NCBI GenBank assembly: GCA_947247005.1
Contig: OX365959.1
Location: forward strand, 34,926,148-34,990,147
Direction of reading: 5' to 3'
Source of the DNA: Spisula solida
Lineage: Eukaryota > Mollusca > Bivalvia > Venerida > Mactridae
Length of the DNA: 64,000 bases
Part shown: piece by piece, positions 60,401-64,000 of the stretch
How positions within the stretch are numbered: position 1 is the stretch's first letter
Layout of the letters: every line of letters starts with the position of its first letter
Notes under the pieces: generated by a model
What the model was told of the DNA's origin: nothing
Databases searched by the model: none
What the model saw: only the letters and a program-made list of their open reading frames with translations
Program-made: the position numbers and the translations under genes

Positions 60401-62653
60401 GATATCTCTCAGTACGTTTAAGCTTCTTGAAAGTGTCTATTGGTGTCATTTCCGTCTGTACACAAAACTCAATAGCCGTTCTGCGGGCCTTGCTCTCCCC
60501 TAACGTCGCCTTTTTGATCATATTTCGAATTTCAGTGATGAATTTCAAAGGGCGTGGTTCGCGTGCAAATGACGTTTATTCATCGAAATTTGCAGAGATG
60601 ACGTGATAATAACGTACAAAAAAGCAGACGTGAAATATACGCGCCAAACTAAAAAACAAATTCAAAATAGCATGTTAACTACATCGACATTCAATAAATA
60701 ACGGCACGTTTAACTGGTTGCGCCGCCCACGCTTACATGGGGTGCGACAATCACTGATTATATAAGTTAAGTACATATAATTTTAATTTTCATGCATGAT
60801 TTTTATAAAAATATAATTAATAAAGGTAATTGTCAAATATAATGGTAATGTGACGTCAAATAAAAATATTATCAACAAAGTCTACGATTTACTGGGACAA
60901 CCCTCGTATACTTTTGGACGAACTTATAAAACAGGAAATTCAACAGTAGGCTATACTTTTGGACAAACTTATAAAACAGGAACACTCAAAGTAAATCCAT
61001 TGATTCAAACATTCAGCATTTTACTTTTGGACAAACTGATAAAACAGGAACACTCAAAGTAAATCCATTGATTCAAACATTCAGCATATTACTTTAGGCA
61101 AATATATAAAACAGGAACACTCAAAGTAAATCCATTGATTGATACATTCAGCATTTTACTTTTGGACAAACTTATAAAACAGGAACACTCAAAGTAAATC
61201 CATTGATTCAAACATTCAGCATTTTACTTTTGGACAAACTTATAAAACAGGAACACTCAAAGTAAATCCATTGATTCAAACATTCAGCATATTACTTTAG
61301 GCAAATATATAAAACAGGAACACTCAAAGTAAATCCATTGATTCAAACATTCAGCATTTTACATTTTGACAAACTTATAAAACAGGAACACTCAAAGTAA
61401 ATCCGTTGATTCAAACATTCACCGTTTAACTTACTGGCACGAATTGACACATGAAAGTAGGACTTTGTACTAGGTTCTAGTTTCACTGCAGGTATATATA
61501 ATTTCTTTTTCATTCTTATGTTTGTCTTTGTGGCTAAAGTCTGGTACTTGAACACCTTGTGTTCTTTTATGCCTTTAGTGCTCTGCTGTATCTGTTGAAA
61601 TATGTTTTCCCCGTCTTCCCTGTCCGATATGTTATTATCTCCGTCATTACTTTTGTTCAGGTTTGTGTTTGTCATTGTGTCCTGTGATTGTGGACTTTGA
61701 TTTGTCTTTTTATGTGTGTCCCTTGTGCTCTGCTATTTCTGTTGAATTCTATCTTCCCTTTCTGATATGTTATTATCTTCTTCGTGTTTTCATGTTCAGT
61801 TTTTGGTTTGTCATTGGGGCGTGTGATTCTGGTCTTTGATTTGTCATTTTATGTGTACCCTTTGTACCCTTTCCTGTTTCTTTTGAGTCCTGTCTTTCCT
61901 GTCAGAATTCTTTGTTATATTTTATCAAAATGTGGTCGTACAAATGCAGTTGTTTTAGAAGTTTAATGATCGTTAGTCATATGGAAACTATTCAGAGAAA
62001 TAATTGTTTTTAAACCTGTAATGTTGTATATTCTAAGATTGAATAAAGTTTGTTTGAAACAAAATATCCAGACACTGGGTCAACCGGTTAAAACTTAGTG
62101 CCAAGTAATGACACTTGTATGTACGTTTTTATATATGGTCCGCAGGCCTGTATATCACCAATACATGTTGAATATGAAATATATACAACGATTATAACAA
62201 ACCGATGAGAGAACGCAACACTCAACAGAAACAGAGGACCACGAAAGGAACAAGAAAGACCAAACGAAAAAAAACAACACAAATTACACGACAACCTGGT
62301 CCGACAGTCTGACAACATTGGCATAAATTGTGTTTTGCTAAAATGTGGATTTTTTAAATTTTTAAATAACTTTTTAAAGCAATATCATATTTACATAAGC
62401 GGGTTAGTAGATGCATTATTTATATAAACTGAAGACAAATGATGAAACACGCTTTATAGAATAATAGAAATAAAATAAATTAATAAATCGTCTATTAATT
62501 TTATTTTGTCGTTATTGTCATGAACGAATTTCTGGAATTGGTCTCCAATAATTGAAAATTAACTCCACTGTAAACAAAAATAACGAAACATTTTACCTGT
62601 CCATTCACAAATGAAATGAAAAATATCGCAAAGCAAAAACGCAATAATTCCAT
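22530..62653 (-). CDS. Secreted ADAMTS-type metalloprotease with five C-terminal ShKT domains, 29 coding exons
   Basis: Coding exons, 5' to 3': 62653-62597, 59182-59113, 58043-57903, 57386-57247, 52928-52796, 51153-50987, 49246-49163, 48453-48347, 47773-47627, 47186-47067, 44791-44638, 40712-40611, 38950-38793, 38110-38047, 37507-37411, 36550-36417, 36008-35885, 35439-35362, 34540-34389, 32547-32412, 31783-31654, 30656-30557, 29842-29738, 28655-28508, 27489-27364, 26164-26042, 24904-24779, 23991-23872, 22651-22530. All junctions are GT-AG and every phase agrees, giving 3,465 nt and 1,154 aa. Order: signal peptide (1-19), prodomain to the furin site RRKR (192-195), zinc protease with HEIGHLLGMSH (344-354) and Met-turn Met363, disintegrin-like (about 400-480), TSP1 (about 490-550), Cys-rich (about 550-660), spacer (about 660-770), three TSP1 (about 775-950), five ShKT (about 955-1150). 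It likely cleaves extracellular matrix. The last domains replace the PLAC or extra TSP1 ends usual in ADAMTS. Confidence 0.94.
26511..27155. mobile_element. Double inverted-repeat element, ADAMTS intron 25
   Basis: The outer arms carry GGCTTAATTTGGCCCTGTGA and its inverse TCACAGGGCCAAATTAAGC. An inner pair, 26691-26717 and 26916-26942, matches over 27 bases with two mismatches (core TTTAGCCAAAAATGTCAT). The right end (GTTAGTGCTTTGAGAACACA) resembles the family B MITE terminus. No coding region was found. Confidence 0.65.
27513..27750. mobile_element. MITE family C, copy 2, next to ADAMTS exon 25
   Basis: It starts ATCGCTGGCTTTGAATTAGA and ends TATAAGCCAGCGAT. The left end lies only 23 bases upstream (in gene sense) of the exon 25 boundary at 27489. 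The interior matches the copies at 16795 and 30801. Confidence 0.7.
27845..28030. repeat. Dispersed repeat D, copy 1
   Basis: It shares TATCGTAGAAAAA-GC, GAGTTCGGATGCG-like and GATTC-TA-GTAGCTAATAT strings with 37022-37230 and a fragment at 39062-39135. The boundaries are approximate and the class is unknown. Confidence 0.5.
28508..32547 (-). CDS. ADAMTS-ShKT exons 20-24: end of spacer and TSP1 repeats 2-4
   Basis: Exons 32547-32412, 31783-31654, 30656-30557, 29842-29738 and 28655-28508 encode residues 744-950. Three TSP1 repeats are marked by CSKECGTGQR, CSVPCGTGIK and CSTTCGEGKQ, each with downstream Cys pairs (CNTHSC, CYLNNC, CYHGPC). Such repeats usually bind glycosaminoglycans or matrix and place the protease on its substrate. 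Confidence 0.9.
28891..29042. mobile_element. MITE family A, copy 2
   Basis: The termini CCTGGGTGGTATTCAATATT and GATCAATATTGAATACCA are inverse. Same family as 3223-3370 and 51598-51750. Confidence 0.75.
29117..29462. repeat. 44-bp minisatellite, about 8 copies
   Basis: A unit containing TTCGAGACCCACTAATGTAA and ATTACAGTCAATTAAT repeats with a 44-base period (starts at 29161, 29205, 29249 and on). It lies in ADAMTS intron 23. Confidence 0.9.
30325..30545. repeat. Fold-back family fragment (GTCAGACAGGGAAGGC type)
   Basis: It contains CGGACAGGGAAGGCAGCACT and AACGAGAAAATGAAC, shared with the full inverted-repeat element at 46032-46648. It is truncated. Confidence 0.6.
30801..31001. mobile_element. 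MITE family C, copy 3, with a partial copy at about 31190-31285
   Basis: Inverted ends CTGGCTTAGAATTAGAAGG and AATTCTAAGCCAGCG. A second, partial piece (GGCTCATAAGAAGCG to CTAAGCCAGCG) follows within 200 bases. Confidence 0.65.
32725..32862. repeat. Fold-back family fragment plus CA-rich microsatellite
   Basis: CAGACAGGGAATG with AGAGCACATAAGGCAC resembles the 46032 family. It is followed by an irregular ACACAC/ACTCAC microsatellite at about 32797-32852. Confidence 0.55.
33091..33641. mobile_element. MITE with about 50-bp terminal inverted repeats, ADAMTS intron 19
   Basis: The left end CACAGGTAACTGTATCATTG and right end CAATGATACAATTACCTGTG are inverse and remain similar for about 50 bases. 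The 551-bp interior has no transposase. Confidence 0.75.
33711..34370. repeat. 51-bp minisatellite, 13 copies, beside the ADAMTS exon 19 donor
   Basis: The CACTGTCC motif recurs every 51 bases from 33721 to 34333. Because 51 is divisible by 3 and no stop falls in one frame, the plus strand has a 237-codon open frame of Leu/Ser-rich 17-residue repeats. The array ends within about 20 bases of the exon 19 donor on the other strand. I regard the open frame as a by-product of the repeat. Confidence 0.92.
34389..37507 (-). CDS. ADAMTS-ShKT exons 15-19: cysteine-rich and spacer domains
   Basis: Exons 37507-37411, 36550-36417, 36008-35885, 35439-35362 and 34540-34389 encode residues 549-743. The Cys-rich part contains GCDGKSNS and CGVCNGTGTSC, conserved in ADAMTS proteins. 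The spacer begins YADVVTIPKSSSYITV and continues through VNGTRILND. The stretch encoded by exon 16 (GCSSCQGTICPHG, C-CFAFDDGTEC) has more closely spaced cysteines than I would expect in a typical ADAMTS. Confidence 0.87.
35770..35876. repeat. GGAAC/GAACG purine-rich microsatellite beside the exon 17 donor
   Basis: Irregular GAACG, GGAAC and GAACGAA units form about 107 bases with nearly all purines plus C on the plus strand. It ends within 10 bases of the exon 17 donor (GTATGT at 35884-35879 on the minus strand). Confidence 0.8.
36806..37000. repeat. About 67-bp tandem repeat, 3 copies
   Basis: Copies contain AAGGCGATAACCGTAT, ATATAAATGTTGGT and TTAAAACCAAACT in order, three times, within ADAMTS intron 15. 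Confidence 0.8.
37022..37230. repeat. Dispersed repeat D, copy 2
   Basis: It shares TTTTATCGTAGAAAAAGC and GCGAGTTCGGATGC-like sequence with 27845-28030, and further similarity near AACAAGACA-GTAACC. A fragment also occurs at 39062-39135. Confidence 0.5.
38047..40712 (-). CDS. ADAMTS-ShKT exons 12-14: disintegrin-like and first TSP1 domain
   Basis: Exons 40712-40611, 38950-38793 and 38110-38047 encode residues 441-548. The disintegrin-like part ends with DGTDC and WCMSGKCV, the usual ADAMTS pattern. The first TSP1 repeat has WSAW, CSRTCDGGVK and R-VCNNP, with the closing Cys in CNMR. Exon 12 uses a weaker donor (GTATTG), chosen because it alone keeps phase 0 into TGGTGTATG. Confidence 0.88.
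39170..40010 (-). pseudogene. LINE reverse-transcriptase fragment in ADAMTS intron 12
   Basis: The minus strand reads SGFRLTHSCETALTAKI, SYIGNIFSDLTKAFGLVNH and WFESYL, the same RT block as at 10284-10660. It has in-frame changes and is truncated. The upstream part (to about 40010) is recognised only by position and is uncertain. Confidence 0.7.
40770..41000. repeat. Possible dispersed repeat in ADAMTS intron 11
   Basis: The stretch TATATAGCGCCTTTTTCATG, with ATTGAAAGGCATTTTACATT, resembles a sequence I have seen often as a short repeat in marine invertebrate DNA. There is only one copy in this window, so the call is by recollection and weak. Confidence 0.3.
41208..41530. repeat. Compound tandem repeat of about 120 bp
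   Basis: ATATAATAGTTTTGTATGAC occurs five times (from 41224 to 41465), with AACGGAATTACGCAAATC occurring three times between. Two nested periods are visible. Confidence 0.85.
41756..42618. repeat. About 65-bp minisatellite, 13 copies
   Basis: Units contain ATTTATGTACGAAAAGGGAC, CCGACCAGGTGTTTTCCACA and GAGGGGTCCAACCAGC. Copies vary from about 55 to 66 bases. Since the unit is not a multiple of 3, short open frames in all phases are artefacts. The array lies in ADAMTS intron 11. Confidence 0.92.
43252..43874. mobile_element. Inverted-repeat element (ATATCCTTTCCGCTACCA ends)
   Basis: The 18-base arm at 43252-43269 is exactly inverted at 43857-43874. The 623-bp interior has a locally higher GC content than its surroundings and no recognisable transposase. 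An open frame at 43795-43427 (minus) has no known domain. Confidence 0.6.
44638..49246 (-). CDS. ADAMTS-ShKT exons 7-11: zinc metalloprotease core
   Basis: Exons 49246-49163, 48453-48347, 47773-47627, 47186-47067 and 44791-44638 encode residues 237-440. The zinc-binding motif HEIGHLLGMSH is split across the junction of exons 9 and 10 (residues 344-354), and the Met-turn GIMNAAG follows at 361-367. All three zinc-ligand His and the catalytic Glu are present, so the enzyme should be active. The residue after the third His is Asn, where reprolysins usually have Asp. The end of the exon group has PPGILYSADKQCQLTY, the transition to the disintegrin-like domain. Confidence 0.93.
45183..45599. mobile_element. 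MITE-like element beside an (AT)n tract
   Basis: The left end ATATATGAGCCATTTTCTAG and right end GAGAAAGGCTCATATAT are imperfect inverse arms, extending about 35 bases (GGGCTTAGTG on the left, CACTGAGACCGG on the right). An (AT)n run precedes it. Confidence 0.55.
46032..46648. mobile_element. Large fold-back element (family of TAAGTCAGACAGGG)
   Basis: The left arm begins TAAGTCAGACAGGGAAGGC and the right arm ends CCGTCCCTGTCAGACTTA. Similarity continues inward (GACCAGTCGAGCACAG against GTTCGACTGGTTAAG). The middle has repeated CAGCTGAA-TGACCTAGTTTCA-type segments. Fragments recur at 30325, 32725, 57741, 59400 and 61540, making it the most frequent repeat in this gene. Confidence 0.75.
47289..47418. 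mobile_element. MITE family B, truncated copy
   Basis: It starts GGGTACTGTTTTATCAAATC and follows 6594-6805 through ATTAACTGAATCATTA, then breaks off without the right terminus. Confidence 0.65.
48815..49130. mobile_element. Short interspersed repeat of the kind common in bivalves
   Basis: It contains GTGACCCTTGACCTTTGACC, TACTGTTGATGACCAACCGC, GACAGACAGATAGACCGACC and TACCCCCTCATCAAAGATGG in that order. I recall such blocks from many bivalve sequences, so I take it as a dispersed element. The exact family is not assigned. Confidence 0.5.
49247..49482. repeat. 46-bp minisatellite abutting the ADAMTS exon 7 acceptor, 5 copies
   Basis: Units contain GAAACGACGCAAAGATCGTA and TGTACAACTTTATTATAGAG. 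The array begins exactly at the exon boundary, and the functional acceptor (TTTCCAG on the minus strand) is part of the first unit. The second unit keeps CAG; later units change it to AAG. Confidence 0.88.
50580..50879 (+). mobile_element. tRNA-derived SINE, copy 2, ADAMTS intron 6
   Basis: The A box lies in GGAGCGGTGGCCTAGAGG and the B box in GGTCCCGGGTTTGATCC. It matches 6178-6482 along its whole length and lies about 105 bases from ADAMTS exon 6. Confidence 0.82.
50987..59182 (-). CDS. ADAMTS-ShKT exons 2-6: prodomain, furin site, start of protease
   Basis: Exons 59182-59113, 58043-57903, 57386-57247, 52928-52796 and 51153-50987 encode residues 20-236. ADAM prodomain hallmarks are visible: YQVELEDETFNVTLL, then C-F-YTGKSDSHNDSWVAAD and VCHGL, then YFFDPM. 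Residues 192-195 are RRKR followed by Asp, a furin cleavage site that would release the active enzyme. The catalytic domain then begins with TKYVETRVVIDPHMV. Three introns here hold large repeats (57,741; 51,813; the mariner region). Confidence 0.9.
51598..51750. mobile_element. MITE family A, copy 3
   Basis: It runs from CTTGGGAAGTGTTCAATATT to GATCAATATTGAATACATCC plus CCTGG, and shares the interior with 28891-29042. Confidence 0.72.
51813..52760. mobile_element. Fold-back element with arms of about 350 bp, beside exon 5
   Basis: CACGGTGTATAACCG at 51813 is inverted at 52746-52760, and nearly the whole left arm to about 52165 is repeated in inverse from about 52410. The arms and loop carry many GGTACCCTCTCAGT units. 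The right end is 35 bases from ADAMTS exon 5. There is no transposase. Confidence 0.85.
53301..53397. repeat. Imperfect hairpin in ADAMTS intron 4
   Basis: GTTAGAACATATTAAGTAA and its inverse TTACTTAATATGTTCTAAC bracket a short loop containing GGAGCGAGCGAAGTGAG. Confidence 0.75.
56041..56105 (-). repeat. Degenerate tRNA-like sequence
   Basis: On the minus strand, TAGCTCAGTCGGTAAAGC is an excellent D-arm/A box and is followed by a small stem (TTGC/GCAA) with a TGT-centred loop. The T-arm (GGTCCCCGACC) is poor. It is probably a tRNA-derived repeat or pseudogene in ADAMTS intron 4, not a working tRNA. Confidence 0.4.
57741..57845. repeat. Fold-back family fragment
   Basis: AAGTCAGACAGGGAAGGCTG, GAGCCGAGCACAGAAAACAT and ACAAGGCACAATGCCC match the left arm of 46032-46648. 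It is the closest to that arm among the fragments. Confidence 0.7.
58755..59070. repeat. About 83-bp repeats, three direct and one inverted, beside exon 2
   Basis: CACAGGCCTAAGAAA, CACAAAATACAGAGTTTTGA and CATCCGGTCATTACTA-type strings occur three times in direct order. A fourth copy is inverted (GACCGGATGATGGGGAATGT, 59017 onward), ending about 45 bases from ADAMTS exon 2. Confidence 0.82.
59400..59712. repeat. Diverged fold-back family fragment, inverse orientation
   Basis: Repeated TTTTACAGCTGAAACTGGGT-like segments are followed by TGTGTGTTGGGCATTGTAT and TTCCCTGTCCGA, the right-arm pattern of 46032-46648. Confidence 0.6.
59876..60906 (-). mobile_element. Mariner-type element with 31-bp perfect inverted repeats and TA flanks
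   Basis: The termini CGAGGGTTGTCCCAGTAAAT extend to 31 identical inverted bases at 59876 and 60906, flanked by TA on both sides, the Tc1/mariner target duplication. It sits inside the 68-bp minisatellite, with repeat units before and after it. It carries the remains of a transposase on the minus strand but is internally deleted (about 1.0 kb in all). Confidence 0.88.
60294..60548 (-). pseudogene. Mariner transposase N-terminal helix-turn-helix fragment
   Basis: The minus strand encodes RTAIEFCVQTEMTPIDTF, VYKWHGRFSDG and a Gly-Arg-Thr-Pro end, as in the DNA-binding HTH region at the start of Mos1-like transposases. The catalytic DDD domain is not found intact. Further minus-strand pieces to about 60150 may be its continuation in another frame. 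Confidence 0.65.
60909..61435. repeat. 68-bp minisatellite, about 7 units, split by the mariner element
   Basis: Units contain CTTATAAAACAGGAACACTC, AAAGTAAATCCATTGATTCA and AACATTCAGCATTTTAC. A further unit lies on the far side of the mariner element at about 59805-59872, showing the array predates the insertion. It lies in ADAMTS intron 1. Confidence 0.88.
61540..61900. repeat. Strongly diverged fold-back family sequence
   Basis: CTTCCCTGTCCGATATG, TTTGTGTTTGTCATTGTGTC and CCTTGTGCTCTGCTATTTCT occur in two loosely repeated blocks, with the same ordering as the right arm of 46032-46648. An antisense open frame here (to 61343) is therefore probably not an exon. Confidence 0.5.
62597..62653 (-). 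CDS. ADAMTS-ShKT exon 1: start codon and signal peptide
   Basis: The exon encodes MELLRFCFAIFFISFVNGQ, a classic signal peptide (short polar start, hydrophobic core, small residues before cleavage). It ends CAG before donor GTAAAA in phase 0, matching the next exon's phase. ATG at 62653-62651 is the first in-frame Met. Confidence 0.85.
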
Positions 62654-64000
62654 AATATTTTATAAACTATTCGTGGTCCACATAGTCTGGGGATTTGTGT
62701 ACATTTGATATTTGGCATGGAATGCGTAGCATTCTTATACTCGATAAGGTCATAAAGTAAACTAGATTATCGTGTTAATATTTCATTAAAAGGGCGGAGA
62801 TGGATTTTCTTTTTCCTTTTCAAAAGTACCGACCTTTGTGATTATTATTTCGATTCATGGCTGAATCTATTCCGGATAATATTTTATAACCATTTAAACA
62901 GTTTATCAATAATTCATTGTTTGAAATACTTTTTATAAAAAAGGTCAGAGTGATATAAAAGAAAAGATAAAATGCGGTGGGGGGGGGGGGGTAGATAAAC
63001 TATGGATTACTTCATGCTCGCCTTAGTCATAAAATACCAATCATTAAGTATTTTTTTCTTTTCTATTATACCAAATAGTGACAGATTCAATGTAAACTAT
63101 AGGCATGCTAAGGTTCGACTATTTCTCTAATGTTATCTGAATTTCCTGTTAATGTGTCGTTTATCTCAGGACTTTTTTGAAAACATTAAAAGCGCTCTGC
63201 AATGAACCAGTGATTTATAACCCGGTAACGCCATACTGTGTTATCGTAGGTTGATATCATTAAAAACATCGGGCTTTCTGATTCGTGACTAGGTTACAGA
63301 AGTACAATGGTACTCAAGTACAACATATAGAAGACTGGTTACATGACAATTTCCTTCTTAACAAAATGTCACACCTGCCTGTTAAATACCGATTTAAACA
63401 GCAGAAGAGTAATCTTTGTAGACATGTCATCTCTGTTAACAGGTCATACAGATCGAAAGGTCCATGTTGCGAATCTCAGTCGAGGCACTTGGTCATTTAT
63501 GAAACACTTTTCCGTGATGCTCACCCAACTAGAGATAACTGGTTGGTAACCCAGAGGGATTTGATAGTCATTTTCTTCCATGTTCATTTCCTAGTCCAGT
63601 AAAACTTCGTTATACTAGCATCGATATTACGAGAACCCGGTCTATGATAATCAAAGCACTGGGAGTGCTGGTGGGGGGGGGGCGATCTGGTTGCTGCTAC
63701 TAAAGCTTAAACCGACTTTACACGTTCAATGTTCGTTTTCTTACTGCAGATCTTGTCTTGAATGTCAAAATATGCATATGTGACTATATAGGCATGTTGG
63801 GTATCTAAATAATTGTAAAAAGGGGCCTATTAATTTATATGCAATACGTGTATTGAATGCGTATTTCAAAGTGGCTTTAAAATAATACTACGCGCCTATT
63901 TATCTGATTCTACAGTACCGTCTTGTAATCACTTCCCTCACAGCATGAGACGTCTATAGAAAGCGGCCAGTATATAGCCAGACCATATGATTGCATAACA
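62654..64000. other. Upstream flank of the ADAMTS-ShKT gene
   Basis: No gene is supported. There are poly-G runs at about 62978-62990 and 63673-63682. An open frame at 63285-63602 (plus, 105 codons) has no recognised domain. The promoter of the minus-strand gene should lie just above 62653, but no convincing core element was identified. Confidence 0.55.

Noticed and set aside
61343..61675. 110-codon minus-strand frame with a good donor (GTAAGT) near 61435, considered as an extra ADAMTS exon
   Set aside because: Exon 1 (phase 0) joins exon 2 directly in frame, no domain is seen, and the sequence matches a diverged fold-back repeat and a minisatellite.
63285..63602. 105-codon plus-strand open frame upstream of the ADAMTS gene
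   Set aside because: No domain, signal peptide or splice context could be recognised.

Overview
This is a eukaryotic, AT-rich, intron-rich window, most likely from a bivalve or other lophotrochozoan mollusc. Evidence for this is the secreted C1q-domain gene, the long ADAMTS gene with short exons and long introns, the Hsp70-type ER chaperones ending in HDEL or KDEL, and the dense mix of tRNA-derived SINEs, MITE-like inverted-repeat elements, degenerate LINEs and minisatellites. The species cannot be named from the sequence alone.

Layout. (1) 1-3,115, plus strand: the last coding exon and 3' region of a BiP/GRP78 (HSPA5) gene that begins outside the window. (2) 5,591-9,048, minus strand: a two-exon secreted coiled-coil plus C1q-domain gene whose first exon carries a net frameshift; its intron is packed with nested mobile elements. 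(3) 9,222-10,691: a minisatellite and a degenerate LINE reverse transcriptase split by a hAT-like insertion with an 8-bp target duplication. (4) 14,071-18,879, plus strand: a complete six-exon second BiP gene (649 aa, KDEL). (5) 20,050-22,500: intergenic DNA with a degenerate LINE. (6) 22,530-62,653, minus strand: one large gene of 29 coding exons (3,465 nt, 1,154 aa), rebuilt here exon by exon with every splice phase consistent. It encodes a secreted ADAMTS-type metalloprotease: signal peptide, prodomain with furin site, zinc protease, disintegrin-like, TSP1, Cys-rich, spacer and three more TSP1 repeats, followed by five ShK-type (ShKT) domains, one per exon. (7) 62,654-64,000: upstream flank with no gene I can support.

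How the genes relate. The two BiP genes are tandem paralogues, tail-side of the first facing the second, with the C1q gene between them on the other strand; they would fold secretory proteins in the ER. The C1q protein and the ADAMTS-ShKT protease are both disulfide-containing secreted proteins and so plausible BiP clients, but nothing in the sequence shows co-regulation. The most unusual item is the ADAMTS with a C-terminal array of five ShKT domains. Other points are the HDEL/KDEL and intron difference between the BiP copies, a cluster of TGACGTCA/TGACGTGA motifs downstream of BiP copy 1, and minisatellites and inverted repeats lying against ADAMTS splice sites.
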